A DNA stretch of 6,017 nt from Burkholderiaceae bacterium (lineage in GTDB: Bacteria; Pseudomonadota; Gammaproteobacteria; Burkholderiales; Burkholderiaceae_E). Location of the stretch: positions 1 to 6,017 of the forward strand of contig JALQWJ010000101.1 in NCBI GenBank assembly GCA_023258775.1, written 5' to 3'. The notes under the pieces are model-generated. The model did not search any database, had not been told where the DNA came from, and saw nothing but the letters and a program-made list of their open reading frames with translations. The translations under genes were made by a program, and so were the position numbers. Of this stretch, positions 1 to 5,831 are shown in pieces (the stretch's first letter is position 1; each line of letters starts with the position of its first letter).

Positions 1-1026
1 CTTCATTTTGGCTGCCACTTTGGTGCCATCGTCGGTTTTGGCCGCATCGACAGCTTTGAGGTAATGAATCACACTGGAGTAAACGCCAGCCTGAACCATC
101 GAGGGCATTTTACCGCCATGGGCTGCCGCAAATCGCTTCGAGAAAGCCCGGGTTTGATCGTTGAGATCCCAATAAAAAGTTTCAGTGAGCATCAGACCTT
201 GGGCAATATTGAGGCCGAGCGAATGAACGTCAGGCAGGAAGACCAAAAGACCAGCGAGGTTTTGGCCACCCTTCGTAATCCCGAATTCTGCGGCTTGCTT
301 AATCGAGTTGGTCGTGTCCCCGCCTGCATTTGCCAAGCCAATAATCTTAGCTTTTGAAGACTGCGCTTGCAGGAGAAAGGAGGAAAAGTCCTGCGTTGGG
401 AATGGCGTACGGACCTTACCGACAACCTTGCCACCGTTCTTGGTCACGACAGCTTCTGTGTCGCGCTCAAGTGCGTGGCCAAACGCGTAATCTGCAGTCA
501 GGAAAAACCATGTCGTACCACCACTCTTCACAATGGCCTTGCCAGTACCGTTGGCGAGCATCCAAGTGTCGTAGGCCCAATGAATCGTATTGGCATTACA
601 AGCCTTGCCCGAAAGATCAGCGGTCGCCGATCCCGAATTAACCATGAGCTTGCCTTTGTCGCTAGCGATCTTAGCTACCGCAAGGCCGACTGATGAGGTC
701 GGAACATCGGCAATCATGTCAACTTTGTCGGTGTCAAACCACTGACGGGCAATATTCGATCCAACATCAGGCTTGTTTTGGTGATCAGCACCAACGACTT
801 CAACCTTGAGCTTGCTCCCCGAGGCCTTGATGTAGTCCTCGACCGCCAAACGGGCAGCAACGAGGGAGCCAGGCCCGGTAATGTCTGCATAAAGACCAGA
901 CATGTCATTCATAACGCCGATCTTGACCATACCGTCTGAGATCTGGGCTTGCGCCGGCAGGGCAGCCATCGCTGCAATCGCCCCAGCCAACAGGCTTGTC
1001 TTGAAGTTCCCGCTTACTTTCCTCAT
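1..1026 (-). CDS. Periplasmic substrate-binding protein of a branched-chain-amino-acid-type ABC transporter (3' end missing)
   Basis: This is a periplasmic binding protein of the type I fold (Peripla_BP_6/LivK-like) that would deliver a small solute to the inner-membrane Liv-type transporter. The frame is open for 342 codons and runs off the left edge; the family is usually about 390-410 aa, so about 50-60 C-terminal residues are missing. An N-terminal signal peptide is clear: basic RK, a hydrophobic Ala/Leu-rich stretch, and a likely cut after AQA at residue 27. The mature protein begins with the typical first strand VKIGVMNDMSGLYAD (about residues 34-48). Two in-frame ATGs occur, at 1032 and 1026. 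I chose 1026 because GGAG at 1037-1034 is 7 nt from it but almost touches the other. The gene follows livF by 55 nt on the same strand. The ligand cannot be named from sequence; the neighbouring genes do not fix it. It differs clearly from the other binding protein at 2744-3949. Confidence 0.9.
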   Translation of the reverse strand, partial: MRKVSGNFKTSLLAGAIAAMAALPAQAQISDGMVKIGVMNDMSGLYADITGPGSLVAARLAVEDYIKASGSKLKVEVVGADHQNKPDVGSNIARQWFDTDKVDMIADVPTSSVGLAVAKIASDKGKLMVNSGSATADLSGKACNANTIHWAYDTWMLANGTGKAIVKSGGTTWFFLTADYAFGHALERDTEAVVTKNGGKVVGKVRTPFPTQDFSSFLLQAQSSKAKIIGLANAGGDTTNSIKQAAEFGITKGGQNLAGLLVFLPDVHSLGLNIAQGLMLTETFYWDLNDQTRAFSKRFAAAHGGKMPSMVQAGVYSSVIHYLKAVDAAKTDDGTKVAAKMK

Positions 1027-1032
1027 TGCCAT

Positions 1033-1081
1033 TCTCCGTTTATGAACATAAATTTTTCGTAAACATCAATACCTTTTTAAT
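1033..1081 (-). other. AT-rich spacer between livF and the second binding protein, with a short palindrome
   Basis: This short spacer is much richer in A and T than its surroundings. It contains a perfect inverted repeat, TTTATG-AA-CATAAA at 1039-1052, too tightly spaced to fold as an RNA hairpin but compatible with a dimeric protein site. Minus-strand hexamers loosely resembling a sigma-70 promoter occur (TTGATG, then TTCATA after 17 nt), so the downstream binding protein might have its own promoter in addition to read-through from livF. No terminator-like hairpin with a T run is visible here. Confidence 0.3.
1034..1037 (-). promoter_or_regulatory. Ribosome binding site that decides the start of the left-edge binding protein
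   Basis: On the minus strand GGAG lies 7 nt before the ATG at 1026-1024 but only 1 nt before the in-frame ATG at 1032-1030. The normal spacing supports the downstream ATG as the real start. Confidence 0.6.
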
Positions 1082-1783
1082 TCAAACCCCTAGATAATCT
1101 TTCAACATCTCAGCCTTTGAATCGAGTTGGGATGCCGAGAACTCTTCAACCACCGCACCGTGCTCAATAACATAAAAGCGATCGGCCAAAGGGGCTGCAA
1201 ATCTAAAGTTTTGCTCGACCATCACAATGGTGAAGCCGCGTTCTCTTAGCATGCGAATCGCCCGACCAAGTGCCTGAACAATGACTGGTGCCAAGCCCTC
1301 TGAGATTTCGTCAAGCAGCAATAAACCTGCGCCCGTTCGCAAAATACGGGCAACCGAGAGCATTTGCTGCTCGCCACCAGAAAGCCTTGTACCTGGGCTC
1401 ATGCGCCTTTCCTTTAAATTCGGAAAAAGCGTGTAAATTTCCTCAAGACTCATGCCACCTTCAGCGACCTTGGGTGGAAGCAATAGGTTTTCCTCACAAC
1501 TCAGGCTGGCAAAAATCCCACGCTCTTCGGGGCAAAAACCAATCCCCATCCGCGCGATATGGTGTGGCGCAAGATGGGCAGCTTCCTGATTGTTGATTTT
1601 GATGGAACCGGTGCGCCTGCCAACTAAGCCGAGAATCGCCTTGAGCGTGGTGGTTCGGCCAGCACCGTTGCGACCTAGCAGTGTGACGACCTCGCCTTGT
1701 TTGACGTGTAGATTGACCCCATGAAGGATATGCGACTCCCCATAAAAGGCGTGTACGTCGCTCAGACGCAGCATCTCACTCAT
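1082..1783 (-). CDS. livF: LivF-type ABC transporter ATP-binding protein
   Basis: This is a cytoplasmic ATPase subunit of a branched-chain-amino-acid-type (HAAT) importer, expected to pair with the LivG-type ATPase encoded just upstream. From the ATG at 1783 it is 233 aa, the usual LivF length. Visible motifs: Walker A GRNGAGRTT (37-45) with Arg43 in place of the usual Lys; PEERGIF around 85-91 after the Q-loop position; signature LSGGEQQ (134-140); Walker B LLLLDE (154-159). The H-loop reads VEQN, with Gln where most ABC ATPases have His, as is common in LivF proteins. An alternative GTG start at 1795 would overlap livG by 11 nt. I prefer ATG 1783, which follows the livG stop by one base (TGA-T-ATG) and suggests translational coupling. 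The family is certain. The Arg in Walker A also occurs, from memory, in a subgroup of LivF-like proteins, so it need not mean loss of activity. Confidence 0.9.
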   Translation of the reverse strand: MSEMLRLSDVHAFYGESHILHGVNLHVKQGEVVTLLGRNGAGRTTTLKAILGLVGRRTGSIKINNQEAAHLAPHHIARMGIGFCPEERGIFASLSCEENLLLPPKVAEGGMSLEEIYTLFPNLKERRMSPGTRLSGGEQQMLSVARILRTGAGLLLLDEISEGLAPVIVQALGRAIRMLRERGFTIVMVEQNFRFAAPLADRFYVIEHGAVVEEFSASQLDSKAEMLKDYLGV

Positions 1784-1784
1784 A

Positions 1785-2558
1785 TCAATGCGCACCTTGT
1801 AGTTCGACTTCGCTACTGCCCATGTATGCTTCTAAAACCTGGGGATCTTTTGAAACAAGCTCATAGGGGCCTTCAGCAATGATTTGGCCGCGCTGCAATA
1901 CCGAAATTGTGTCGGCGATTTTTGCTACAACACCCATGTTGTGCTCGACCATCAACACCGTACGATTCGCTGACACCGTCTTGATGAGTTCGGTAACCCG
2001 ATCGACGTCCTCATGGCCCATGCCTTGAGTTGGCTCATCAAGGAGCATCAGTTGGGGATCCATGGCTAAGGTTGTGGCGATCTCAAGCGCGCGCTTTCGC
2101 CCATAGGGAAGCTCAACCGTGATGTGATGGGCGAAGTCAGTCAGTCCCACGGTTTCAAGAAGTTCCATGGCGCGAGGTGTGAGGCCTTTTAATGAGGACT
2201 CTGACCGCCAAAAATGAAAGGCAGTGCCCAATTCACGCTGTAAGCCGATCCGCACATTCTCAAGCACCGTGAGGTGCGGAAAGGTTGCTGAAATCTGAAA
2301 AGAACGGATCACGCCTTTGCGTGCAATCTGCGCGGCCTTCAGGCGTGTGATGTCCTCACCCTGATAAAAGATGTGGCCAGAGCTGGGAATCAAAAACTTC
2401 GTAAGCAGATTAAACACGGTGGTTTTACCCGCGCCATTGGGACCAATCAAGGCATGGATATGCCCTCGTTGGACCTTAAGATTGACCCCCGAAACCGCTA
2501 CAAAACCCTTGAATTCCTTAACGAGGTTCTTGGTTTCGAGAATGACATCCTTACTCAT
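1785..2558 (-). CDS. livG: LivG-type ABC transporter ATP-binding protein
   Basis: This is the second ATPase subunit of the Liv-type importer, 257 aa, a normal LivG length. All core motifs are intact: Walker A GPNGAGKTT (39-47, Lys45), Q-loop Gln88 in IRSFQ, a family-style signature LPYGRKRALEIA (150-161), Walker B LMLLDEPTQGMG (170-181, Glu175) and switch His206 in MVEHN. The start ATG at 2558 has only a weak ribosome-binding sequence upstream (GGAA about 9 nt away), in contrast to the perfect site of the binding-protein gene ahead of it, so translation is probably lower. Its stop is separated from the preferred livF ATG by a single base. It lies 185 nt downstream of the binding-protein gene, across a structured spacer. 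LivG and LivF would form a heterodimer on LivH/LivM permeases, which are not encoded within the window. Confidence 0.93.
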   Translation of the reverse strand: MSKDVILETKNLVKEFKGFVAVSGVNLKVQRGHIHALIGPNGAGKTTVFNLLTKFLIPSSGHIFYQGEDITRLKAAQIARKGVIRSFQISATFPHLTVLENVRIGLQRELGTAFHFWRSESSLKGLTPRAMELLETVGLTDFAHHITVELPYGRKRALEIATTLAMDPQLMLLDEPTQGMGHEDVDRVTELIKTVSANRTVLMVEHNMGVVAKIADTISVLQRGQIIAEGPYELVSKDPQVLEAYMGSSEVELQGAH

Positions 2559-2743
2559 CTTAGGATTGTTCCAGTCGGGCTAGGGTTGTTGTGGTCATGA
2601 AAATTGTGTTGGTCGCAAGCGCCAGCGACCCGCAACACAGGTTGCGGGTCGCTAACGTTTGTCGAGGAGGCGCTTGAACGTCACCTTAGTGACGCGGATT
2701 CTAGCTCAGGGGTACAAAACCCTAATGTTGATAAAGCCTGCAC
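2559..2743 (-). other. Structured intercistronic spacer between binding protein and livG
   Basis: This 185-nt non-coding stretch separates the binding-protein stop from livG on the same strand. It holds a strong 13-bp hairpin (2624-2653), an 8-bp outer pairing CAAGCGCC at 2616-2623 with GGCGCTTG at 2669-2676 that encloses that hairpin, and a separate 6-bp stem CGTCAC/GTGACG at 2679-2694 with loop CTTA. Neither stem is followed by a good T run on the minus strand. I see no gene in it. Confidence 0.6.
2624..2653 (-). terminator. 13-bp perfect stem-loop, probable attenuator or mRNA-stabilising hairpin
   Basis: The arms at 2624-2636 (AGCGACCCGCAAC) and 2641-2653 are perfectly complementary around a 4-nt loop, giving a GC-rich stem. 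On the minus strand it is followed by GC-rich sequence rather than a T run, so it is not a textbook intrinsic terminator. Its position just after an abundant periplasmic protein gene and before the transporter ATPases fits a known arrangement in transport operons. There a hairpin protects the upstream message from 3' degradation or causes partial termination, so that binding protein exceeds the membrane components. Confidence 0.5.
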
Positions 2744-3949
2744 TTAACGACCGTAAATCTTTCCAAAGCGCACCCATGCTTTACCGTCAAAGCGCACAAG
2801 TTGTTCGCGTTCGATTGGGTAGAAGTCATCTGCCGATGTCTTCACATTCACGCCAGGTAGTAACAAAGGTAGCGTCATATCCAGACTTGCTGCTTGCTTC
2901 ATGACATTGGCACGCGTGAGATCATTGCCCGCCTGCTTGAGAACCTGGATGAGCGTTTGGGCGACCAAGGGTCCATAGACGTTAAAGGCATCATTCAGAT
3001 CGCCGGTGGGATAGTACTTTTTCATGAACTCGCGCCACTCATTCATCGCTGGATCAGTGAGCCACTGCGGATCGGTGGGGTCTTTGAAGTACTGCGTGCT
3101 AATCACACCAACCGAATTCGCAAGGCCAGCCGGGGTCAGCACTGAGCCTACTGAGGCAGAAACCTGATTGAGGTAATGGTTCGGCTTCCAACCGATTTCT
3201 GCAGCCTTTTTGATGGCCTGCGCAGCAAACTTTGGCGTAGTGATGTTGAAAAACGTGTCTGCGCCCGAAGCCTTCAATGAGTTCATCTGGCTGTCGATCG
3301 TTGGGTCAGTGACCTCGTAAGACTGCTTGGACACAATCATTGTTTTGGCCTTAGCGCCCAAACCGTCCTCAAACCCTTTTAGGTAGTCTTTGCCGTAGTC
3401 GTCGTTTTGGTAAAGCACAGCGATTTTTGCGTTAGGCGCTGTCTCAAGAATGTGTTCGGCGTAAATTTTTGCTTCGGACTGATAGTTGGGCTGCCAGCCC
3501 ATGGTCCAGGGGAAATTCTTCGGGTCACCCCATTTGGTTGCGCCAGTGGCCACGAAAAGCTGTGGCACCTTGCGCTGGTTCATGTACTTGTGAATTGCCG
3601 AATTCGGAGGCGTACCGAGTGGGTTGAATACTGTCAGGACCTCTTCTTGCTCGACCAGTTTGCGGGCTTGCTCAACGGTCTTTGGCGGGCTGTAACCGTC
3701 ATCTAAGGAAATGAACTTAATTCTCCGGCCGTTTATACCGCCCTCAGCATTGACCTTATCAAACCAGGCCGAAATTGACTTGCCGATTGTTCCGTAGGCT
3801 GAGGCCGGACCTGAATATGGGTTGATGTGGCCGATCTTAATTTCTTTATCGTTTGCACCAACGTCGTACTTATTTTGACTAGACGCAGGCCCAGCCGCCA
3901 GCGCGGTGGTCATAACAGCGAATCCAACAGCAAACGTTCTTCGTTTCAT
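2744..3949 (-). CDS. Periplasmic substrate-binding protein of a branched-chain-amino-acid-type ABC transporter
   Basis: This is a complete 401-aa type I periplasmic binding protein (Peripla_BP_6/LivK-like), of usual length for the family. The signal peptide is MKRRTFAVGF followed by a hydrophobic segment, with a likely cut near ASS|Q at residue 24. The adjacent RRTF resembles part of a Tat motif, but a Sec signal is equally possible. The mature fold starts with EIKIGHINPYSGPASAYG (36-53). Central features include GGINGRRIKFISLDD and AKIAVLYQNDDYGKDYL, typical of the second lobe. The ATG at 3949 is chosen because AAGGAGG ends 7 nt before it. It is the first gene of the transporter cluster (binding protein, livG, livF, second binding protein). 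The ligand is unknown: related proteins are annotated for amino acids, amides, short fatty or aromatic acids. No convincing promoter is seen in the 145 nt upstream. Confidence 0.92.
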   Translation of the reverse strand: MKRRTFAVGFAVMTTALAAGPASSQNKYDVGANDKEIKIGHINPYSGPASAYGTIGKSISAWFDKVNAEGGINGRRIKFISLDDGYSPPKTVEQARKLVEQEEVLTVFNPLGTPPNSAIHKYMNQRKVPQLFVATGATKWGDPKNFPWTMGWQPNYQSEAKIYAEHILETAPNAKIAVLYQNDDYGKDYLKGFEDGLGAKAKTMIVSKQSYEVTDPTIDSQMNSLKASGADTFFNITTPKFAAQAIKKAAEIGWKPNHYLNQVSASVGSVLTPAGLANSVGVISTQYFKDPTDPQWLTDPAMNEWREFMKKYYPTGDLNDAFNVYGPLVAQTLIQVLKQAGNDLTRANVMKQAASLDMTLPLLLPGVNVKTSADDFYPIEREQLVRFDGKAWVRFGKIYGR

Positions 3950-3956
3950 GGGGTCT

Positions 3957-3963
3957 CCTCCTT
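3957..3963 (-). promoter_or_regulatory. Perfect Shine-Dalgarno site of the binding-protein gene
   Basis: On the minus strand AAGGAGG lies 7 nt before the ATG at 3949. This is close to the ideal complement of the 16S rRNA tail and predicts strong translation, fitting a periplasmic protein needed in excess over its transporter. Confidence 0.75.
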
Positions 3964-4048
3964 GGTTTTTGTGCCATCCAATGTAGCTTATGGAGGCCTA
4001 AACCGAGAGGTCCCTTCGTCGGGGCTTCGGGTCCGTTTGTACCAATGA

Positions 4049-4081
4049 AAGCGCCTGGGAGCCGAGTTACGTCAGGCGCTT
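4049..4081 (-). terminator. Stem-loop after the small two-gene unit, probable terminator
   Basis: AAGCGCCTG at 4049-4057 is perfectly complementary to CAGGCGCTT at 4073-4081, with a 15-nt loop. On the minus strand it begins 14 nt after the TAA of the 96-aa gene and runs into a short T-containing tail (CTTTCATT). The tail is weak for an intrinsic terminator, but the position between two units in the same direction supports termination before the transporter operon. Confidence 0.5.
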
Positions 4082-4094
4082 CCTCGCAACGCGC

Positions 4095-4385
4095 TTACAT
4101 TAGGCTCTGCGATCCACCCGAAGAAGCGCCACGTTTACCGGTTGCCTGAGCAGCCTGCGCATGTTCGGACTTCTTCTGAGCAACTTCGTGCTCGACGGTT
4201 TTCGGTGGCGGACGTCCTGCGGCGGCGGATTTTCCTGCCTCAGAAACCTCTACCTTAACTGCTGGCTCAACCTTGGGTTGCTCAGGTTCTCGTTTCGCCT
4301 CCACACGCTCTCGCTTCGGCGGTTCCTGAACACGTTGAACTGGCGCGCTGGCTTGTGTTTGACCTGGTGCTTGAATTGATGCCAT
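4095..4385 (-). CDS. Hypothetical 96-aa proline- and charge-rich, probably disordered protein
   Basis: I do not recognise this gene. The product starts MASIQAPGQTQ and is low in complexity. It has a Pro/Gln-rich N-terminus, a Lys/Arg/Glu/Pro-rich stretch with repeated KRE-type segments (about residues 24-48), a short VEVSEAGKSAAAG segment, and an Ala/Lys/Ser/Gly-rich end. There is no cysteine, signal peptide or membrane segment, so it is probably a disordered cytoplasmic protein or a short adaptor. The case for a real gene is a good ribosome site (GGAG, 6 nt from the ATG), codon choices like the neighbours, a stem-loop just after the stop, and a same-strand partner 46 nt upstream. The opposite-strand reading in this stretch looks like a shadow. 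Function cannot be inferred. Confidence 0.65.
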   Translation of the reverse strand: MASIQAPGQTQASAPVQRVQEPPKRERVEAKREPEQPKVEPAVKVEVSEAGKSAAAGRPPPKTVEHEVAQKKSEHAQAAQATGKRGASSGGSQSLM

Positions 4386-4431
4386 CTAACTCTCCGGTGT
4401 CCCGATTACTGGTGCTTTATCGAAGATGACG

Positions 4432-4632
4432 CTAGGTTTGCAACAGGCGCTGGCGGTAGGCTTCACGAAGCTTTGCGAGCTCTTTGGAGGCTACTGCCTT
4501 TTTTGTCTTTGATGACTCTTTGCTGCTCAACTCGCCAACGAGTGCCTTCATCCGCGAGCCCATTGCGCTGCGATCGGGGTCGTCGGCGCCTGCATGAAGC
4601 GCGATCATCAATGCGTCGGTGAAATCGTCCAT
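4432..4632 (-). CDS. Hypothetical 66-aa helical protein, first gene of a small two-gene unit
   Basis: I do not recognise this gene. The product begins MDDFTDALMIALHAG, continues through a DDPDRSAMGSRMKALV segment, a Ser/Lys-rich linker (about 36-48) and a basic, probably helical C-terminus (KELAKLREAYRQRLL). It has no cysteine, signal peptide or clear membrane segment. The ATG at 4632 lacks a strong ribosome site, which lowers confidence. No other usual start lies between it and the in-frame stop just upstream near 4668. It ends 46 nt before the 96-aa gene on the same strand, so the two were probably transcribed together. Its upstream region is the repeat-bearing intergenic space shared with coxM. 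An overlapping frame on the same strand is judged to be a shadow. Confidence 0.5.
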   Translation of the reverse strand: MDDFTDALMIALHAGADDPDRSAMGSRMKALVGELSSKESSKTKKAVASKELAKLREAYRQRLLQT

Positions 4633-4684
4633 ATTCAGGCTTACGGCGACAAAAGTCGGCGGAAGTTAGCCCGAAAATGTTTAG

Positions 4685-4772
4685 TGCAGTGTCTCGATCT
4701 ATTTGATGCGATGTCTCGGCCTGTCTATTGCAATGTCTCGGTGCGTTTAATGCGATGTCTCGGTCATTCAAG
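4685..4772 (+). repeat. Four tandem 22-bp direct repeats (probable protein-binding array)
   Basis: The core TGCRRTGTCTCG occurs at 4685-4696, 4707-4718, 4729-4740 and 4751-4762, giving an exact 22-bp step each time. Copies 2, 3 and 4 share RATGTCTCGG (A or G first); copy 1 varies (AGTGTCTCGA). The remaining 10 bp of each unit are less conserved but pyrimidine-rich and often end like TTTRA. The 8 bp before copy 1 (ATGTTTAG) resemble the 3' half of a further degraded copy. A 22-bp period is not a multiple of three, so the core falls in a different frame in each successive copy and cannot encode a peptide repeat. Two helical turns of DNA is about 21 bp, so bound proteins would line up on nearly one face. 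This fits operator or iteron arrays, or the iterated ends of some insertion sequences. Confidence 0.85.
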
Positions 4773-4882
4773 ATCACGCAATATTCATCTGTATGACTGA
4801 CGAATCTTTGGTTTTTTGGCGTTATGACTAAGACAATTTCCAGCGCTTCGTACTTCCCTTCGACGAAAAGGGGCAATCTTTG

Positions 4883-4912
4883 TTGTTGCGGTGACAGTTT
4901 GTCTTGGATAAA
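4883..4912 (+). promoter_or_regulatory. Possible sigma-70 promoter for coxM
   Basis: TTGTTG at 4883-4888 and GATAAA at 4907-4912 are separated by 18 nt and would start transcription about 25 nt before the coxM ATG. Both hexamers are imperfect. If this is the real promoter, the repeat array lies more than 100 bp upstream of it, which is far for direct activation. Confidence 0.25.
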
Positions 4913-4941
4913 CTCCGCCGAGGATTGTTTAGGAGAGACTC

Positions 4942-5802
4942 ATGATCCCACCGAGCTTTGATTACCACGCCCCTCGAACTGTCCAAGATGCAGTTGGTTT
5001 GTTAACCCAATTGGGCTCAGACGCAAAACTGCTCGCGGGTGGGCACAGTTTGTTGCCGATGATGAAACTGCGCTTTGCGCAGCCCGCGCATCTGATCGAC
5101 CTCAATCGTATCGACGAGTTGCGAGGGGTGACAGACCACGGCGATTATGTGGTGATTGGCGCAATGACGGTTGAAAACGACTTGATTGAATCGCCGGTAT
5201 TACGCGCAAAAGTTCCCTTACTTTCGGAGGCAGCTACGTTGATTGCCGATCCACAGGTGCGTAATCGAGGCACCATTGGCGGCGATATTGCTCACGGAGA
5301 TCCAGCCAATGACCATCCAGCCCTGGCGCTTGCGCTCGATGCGAGCTTCAGTTTGCAGGGGCCAGAAGGGCGCCGCGACGTGAAAGCGGACGACTTCTTT
5401 CTGGGCATTTACACCACCGCCCTGGCGGAAGACGAGATTTTGGTGAGCATTCGTGTACCGGCATTCGCAGCCAGGACCGGGTGGGCCTACGAGAAACTTA
5501 AAAGAAAAACCGGTGACTGGGCAACAGCGGGGGCTGCCGTGGTGCTGCGCCTCGACGCTGGCGTCGTGAGTCATGTTCGGATTGCACTCACGAATGTCGC
5601 ACCGACTGCGATCCGTGTTGCCACGGCCGAAGATGCCCTGCTTGGCCAAGCACTTACGGATGCAAGTATCAATGCTGCGGCTGAAGCGGCGATGGCCGCT
5701 TGCGACCCGGCTGAAGATTTGCGTGGCGACATTGAATACAAGACCGCGATGGCCGGTCAAATGCTCAAACGTGCGATTCGTGCCGCTGCGGCGCGTTGCT
5801 AA
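4942..5802 (+). CDS. coxM: CO dehydrogenase-type medium subunit, FAD-binding (CoxM)
   Basis: This is the flavoprotein subunit of a molybdenum hydroxylase of the xanthine oxidase family; it passes electrons from the [2Fe-2S] subunit to the quinone or other acceptor. The product is 286 aa, matching the roughly 288 aa of CoxM. The two FAD-diphosphate motifs are visible: AGGHS at 32-36 and TIGGD at 111-115, at the same positions as AGGHS and TIGGN in Oligotropha CoxM as I remember it. Other CoxM-like segments are MIPPSFDYH (1-9), LIADPQVR (100-107), GDPANDHPA (119-127) and [11 protein letters not shown]. The start ATG has AGGAG six bases upstream. The coxS-like gene follows after 29 nt. The M-then-S order is that of form I CO dehydrogenase (M-S-L); form II operons are S-L-M. 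Other family members share this fold, so the CO substrate is likely but not proven without the large subunit. Confidence 0.85.
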   Translation: MIPPSFDYHAPRTVQDAVGLLTQLGSDAKLLAGGHSLLPMMKLRFAQPAHLIDLNRIDELRGVTDHGDYVVIGAMTVENDLIESPVLRAKVPLLSEAATLIADPQVRNRGTIGGDIAHGDPANDHPALALALDASFSLQGPEGRRDVKADDFFLGIYTTALAEDEILVSIRVPAFAARTGWAYEKLKRKTGDWATAGAAVVLRLDAGVVSHVRIALTNVAPTAIRVATAEDALLGQALTDASINAAAEAAMAACDPAEDLRGDIEYKTAMAGQMLKRAIRAAAARC

Positions 5803-5831
5803 ATAGCGATCAACAAAACAGGAATTTACTC

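Larger units (their letters stand above)
4633..4941. promoter_or_regulatory. Divergent intergenic region between the small two-gene unit and coxM
   Basis: This 309-nt stretch separates divergent units and should contain promoters in both directions. Its main content is the four-copy 22-bp direct repeat array at 4685-4772. To the right are about 170 nt with no gene, leading to the coxM ribosome site AGGAG at 4931-4935. A possible coxM promoter is listed separately. An alternative -10, TATGAC at 4792-4797, lies just beyond the last repeat with no good -35, as would fit an activator-dependent promoter. Toward the small genes I see no convincing sigma-70 promoter. Confidence 0.6.

Noticed and set aside
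64..908. Several short plus- and minus-strand frames inside the left binding-protein gene
   Set aside because: All overlap a continuous 342-codon frame with a signal peptide and binding-protein motifs; they are shadows.
3941..3949. Twin-arginine (Tat) export signal on the 401-aa binding protein
   Set aside because: KRRTF matches only part of the Tat motif, and Liv-type binding proteins are normally Sec exported without cofactors.
4002..4008. TCTCGGT on the minus strand upstream of the transporter operon, resembling the repeat core
   Set aside because: A single seven-base match without the rest of the core or a second copy 22 bp away; expected by chance.
4639..4669. Imperfect stem around CGAC-AAAA-GTCG before the 66-aa gene
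   Set aside because: Only four continuous pairs with mismatched outer pairing; likely chance.
4645..4684. Flagellar sigma-28-like promoter (TAAA ... GCCGA) before the 66-aa gene
   Set aside because: Both elements exist on the minus strand but are 19 nt apart instead of about 15, and the downstream box is incomplete.
4685..4772. CRISPR array
   Set aside because: Units follow each other every 22 bp with only 10 bp between cores; there are no 25-40 bp unique spacers and no cas genes.
4685..4772. Iterated end of an insertion sequence (IS21-like) or a plasmid iteron origin
   Set aside because: Both can show tandem 20-22 bp repeats, but no transposase, opposite inverted end, target duplication or rep gene is visible. 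Kept only as an alternative explanation.
4463..4876. A 137-codon minus-strand frame beginning with TTG and crossing the repeat array
   Set aside because: It runs through the 22-bp repeats, whose period breaks frame between copies, starts with TTG without a ribosome site, and overlaps the more plausible 66-aa frame. Treated as a chance opening.
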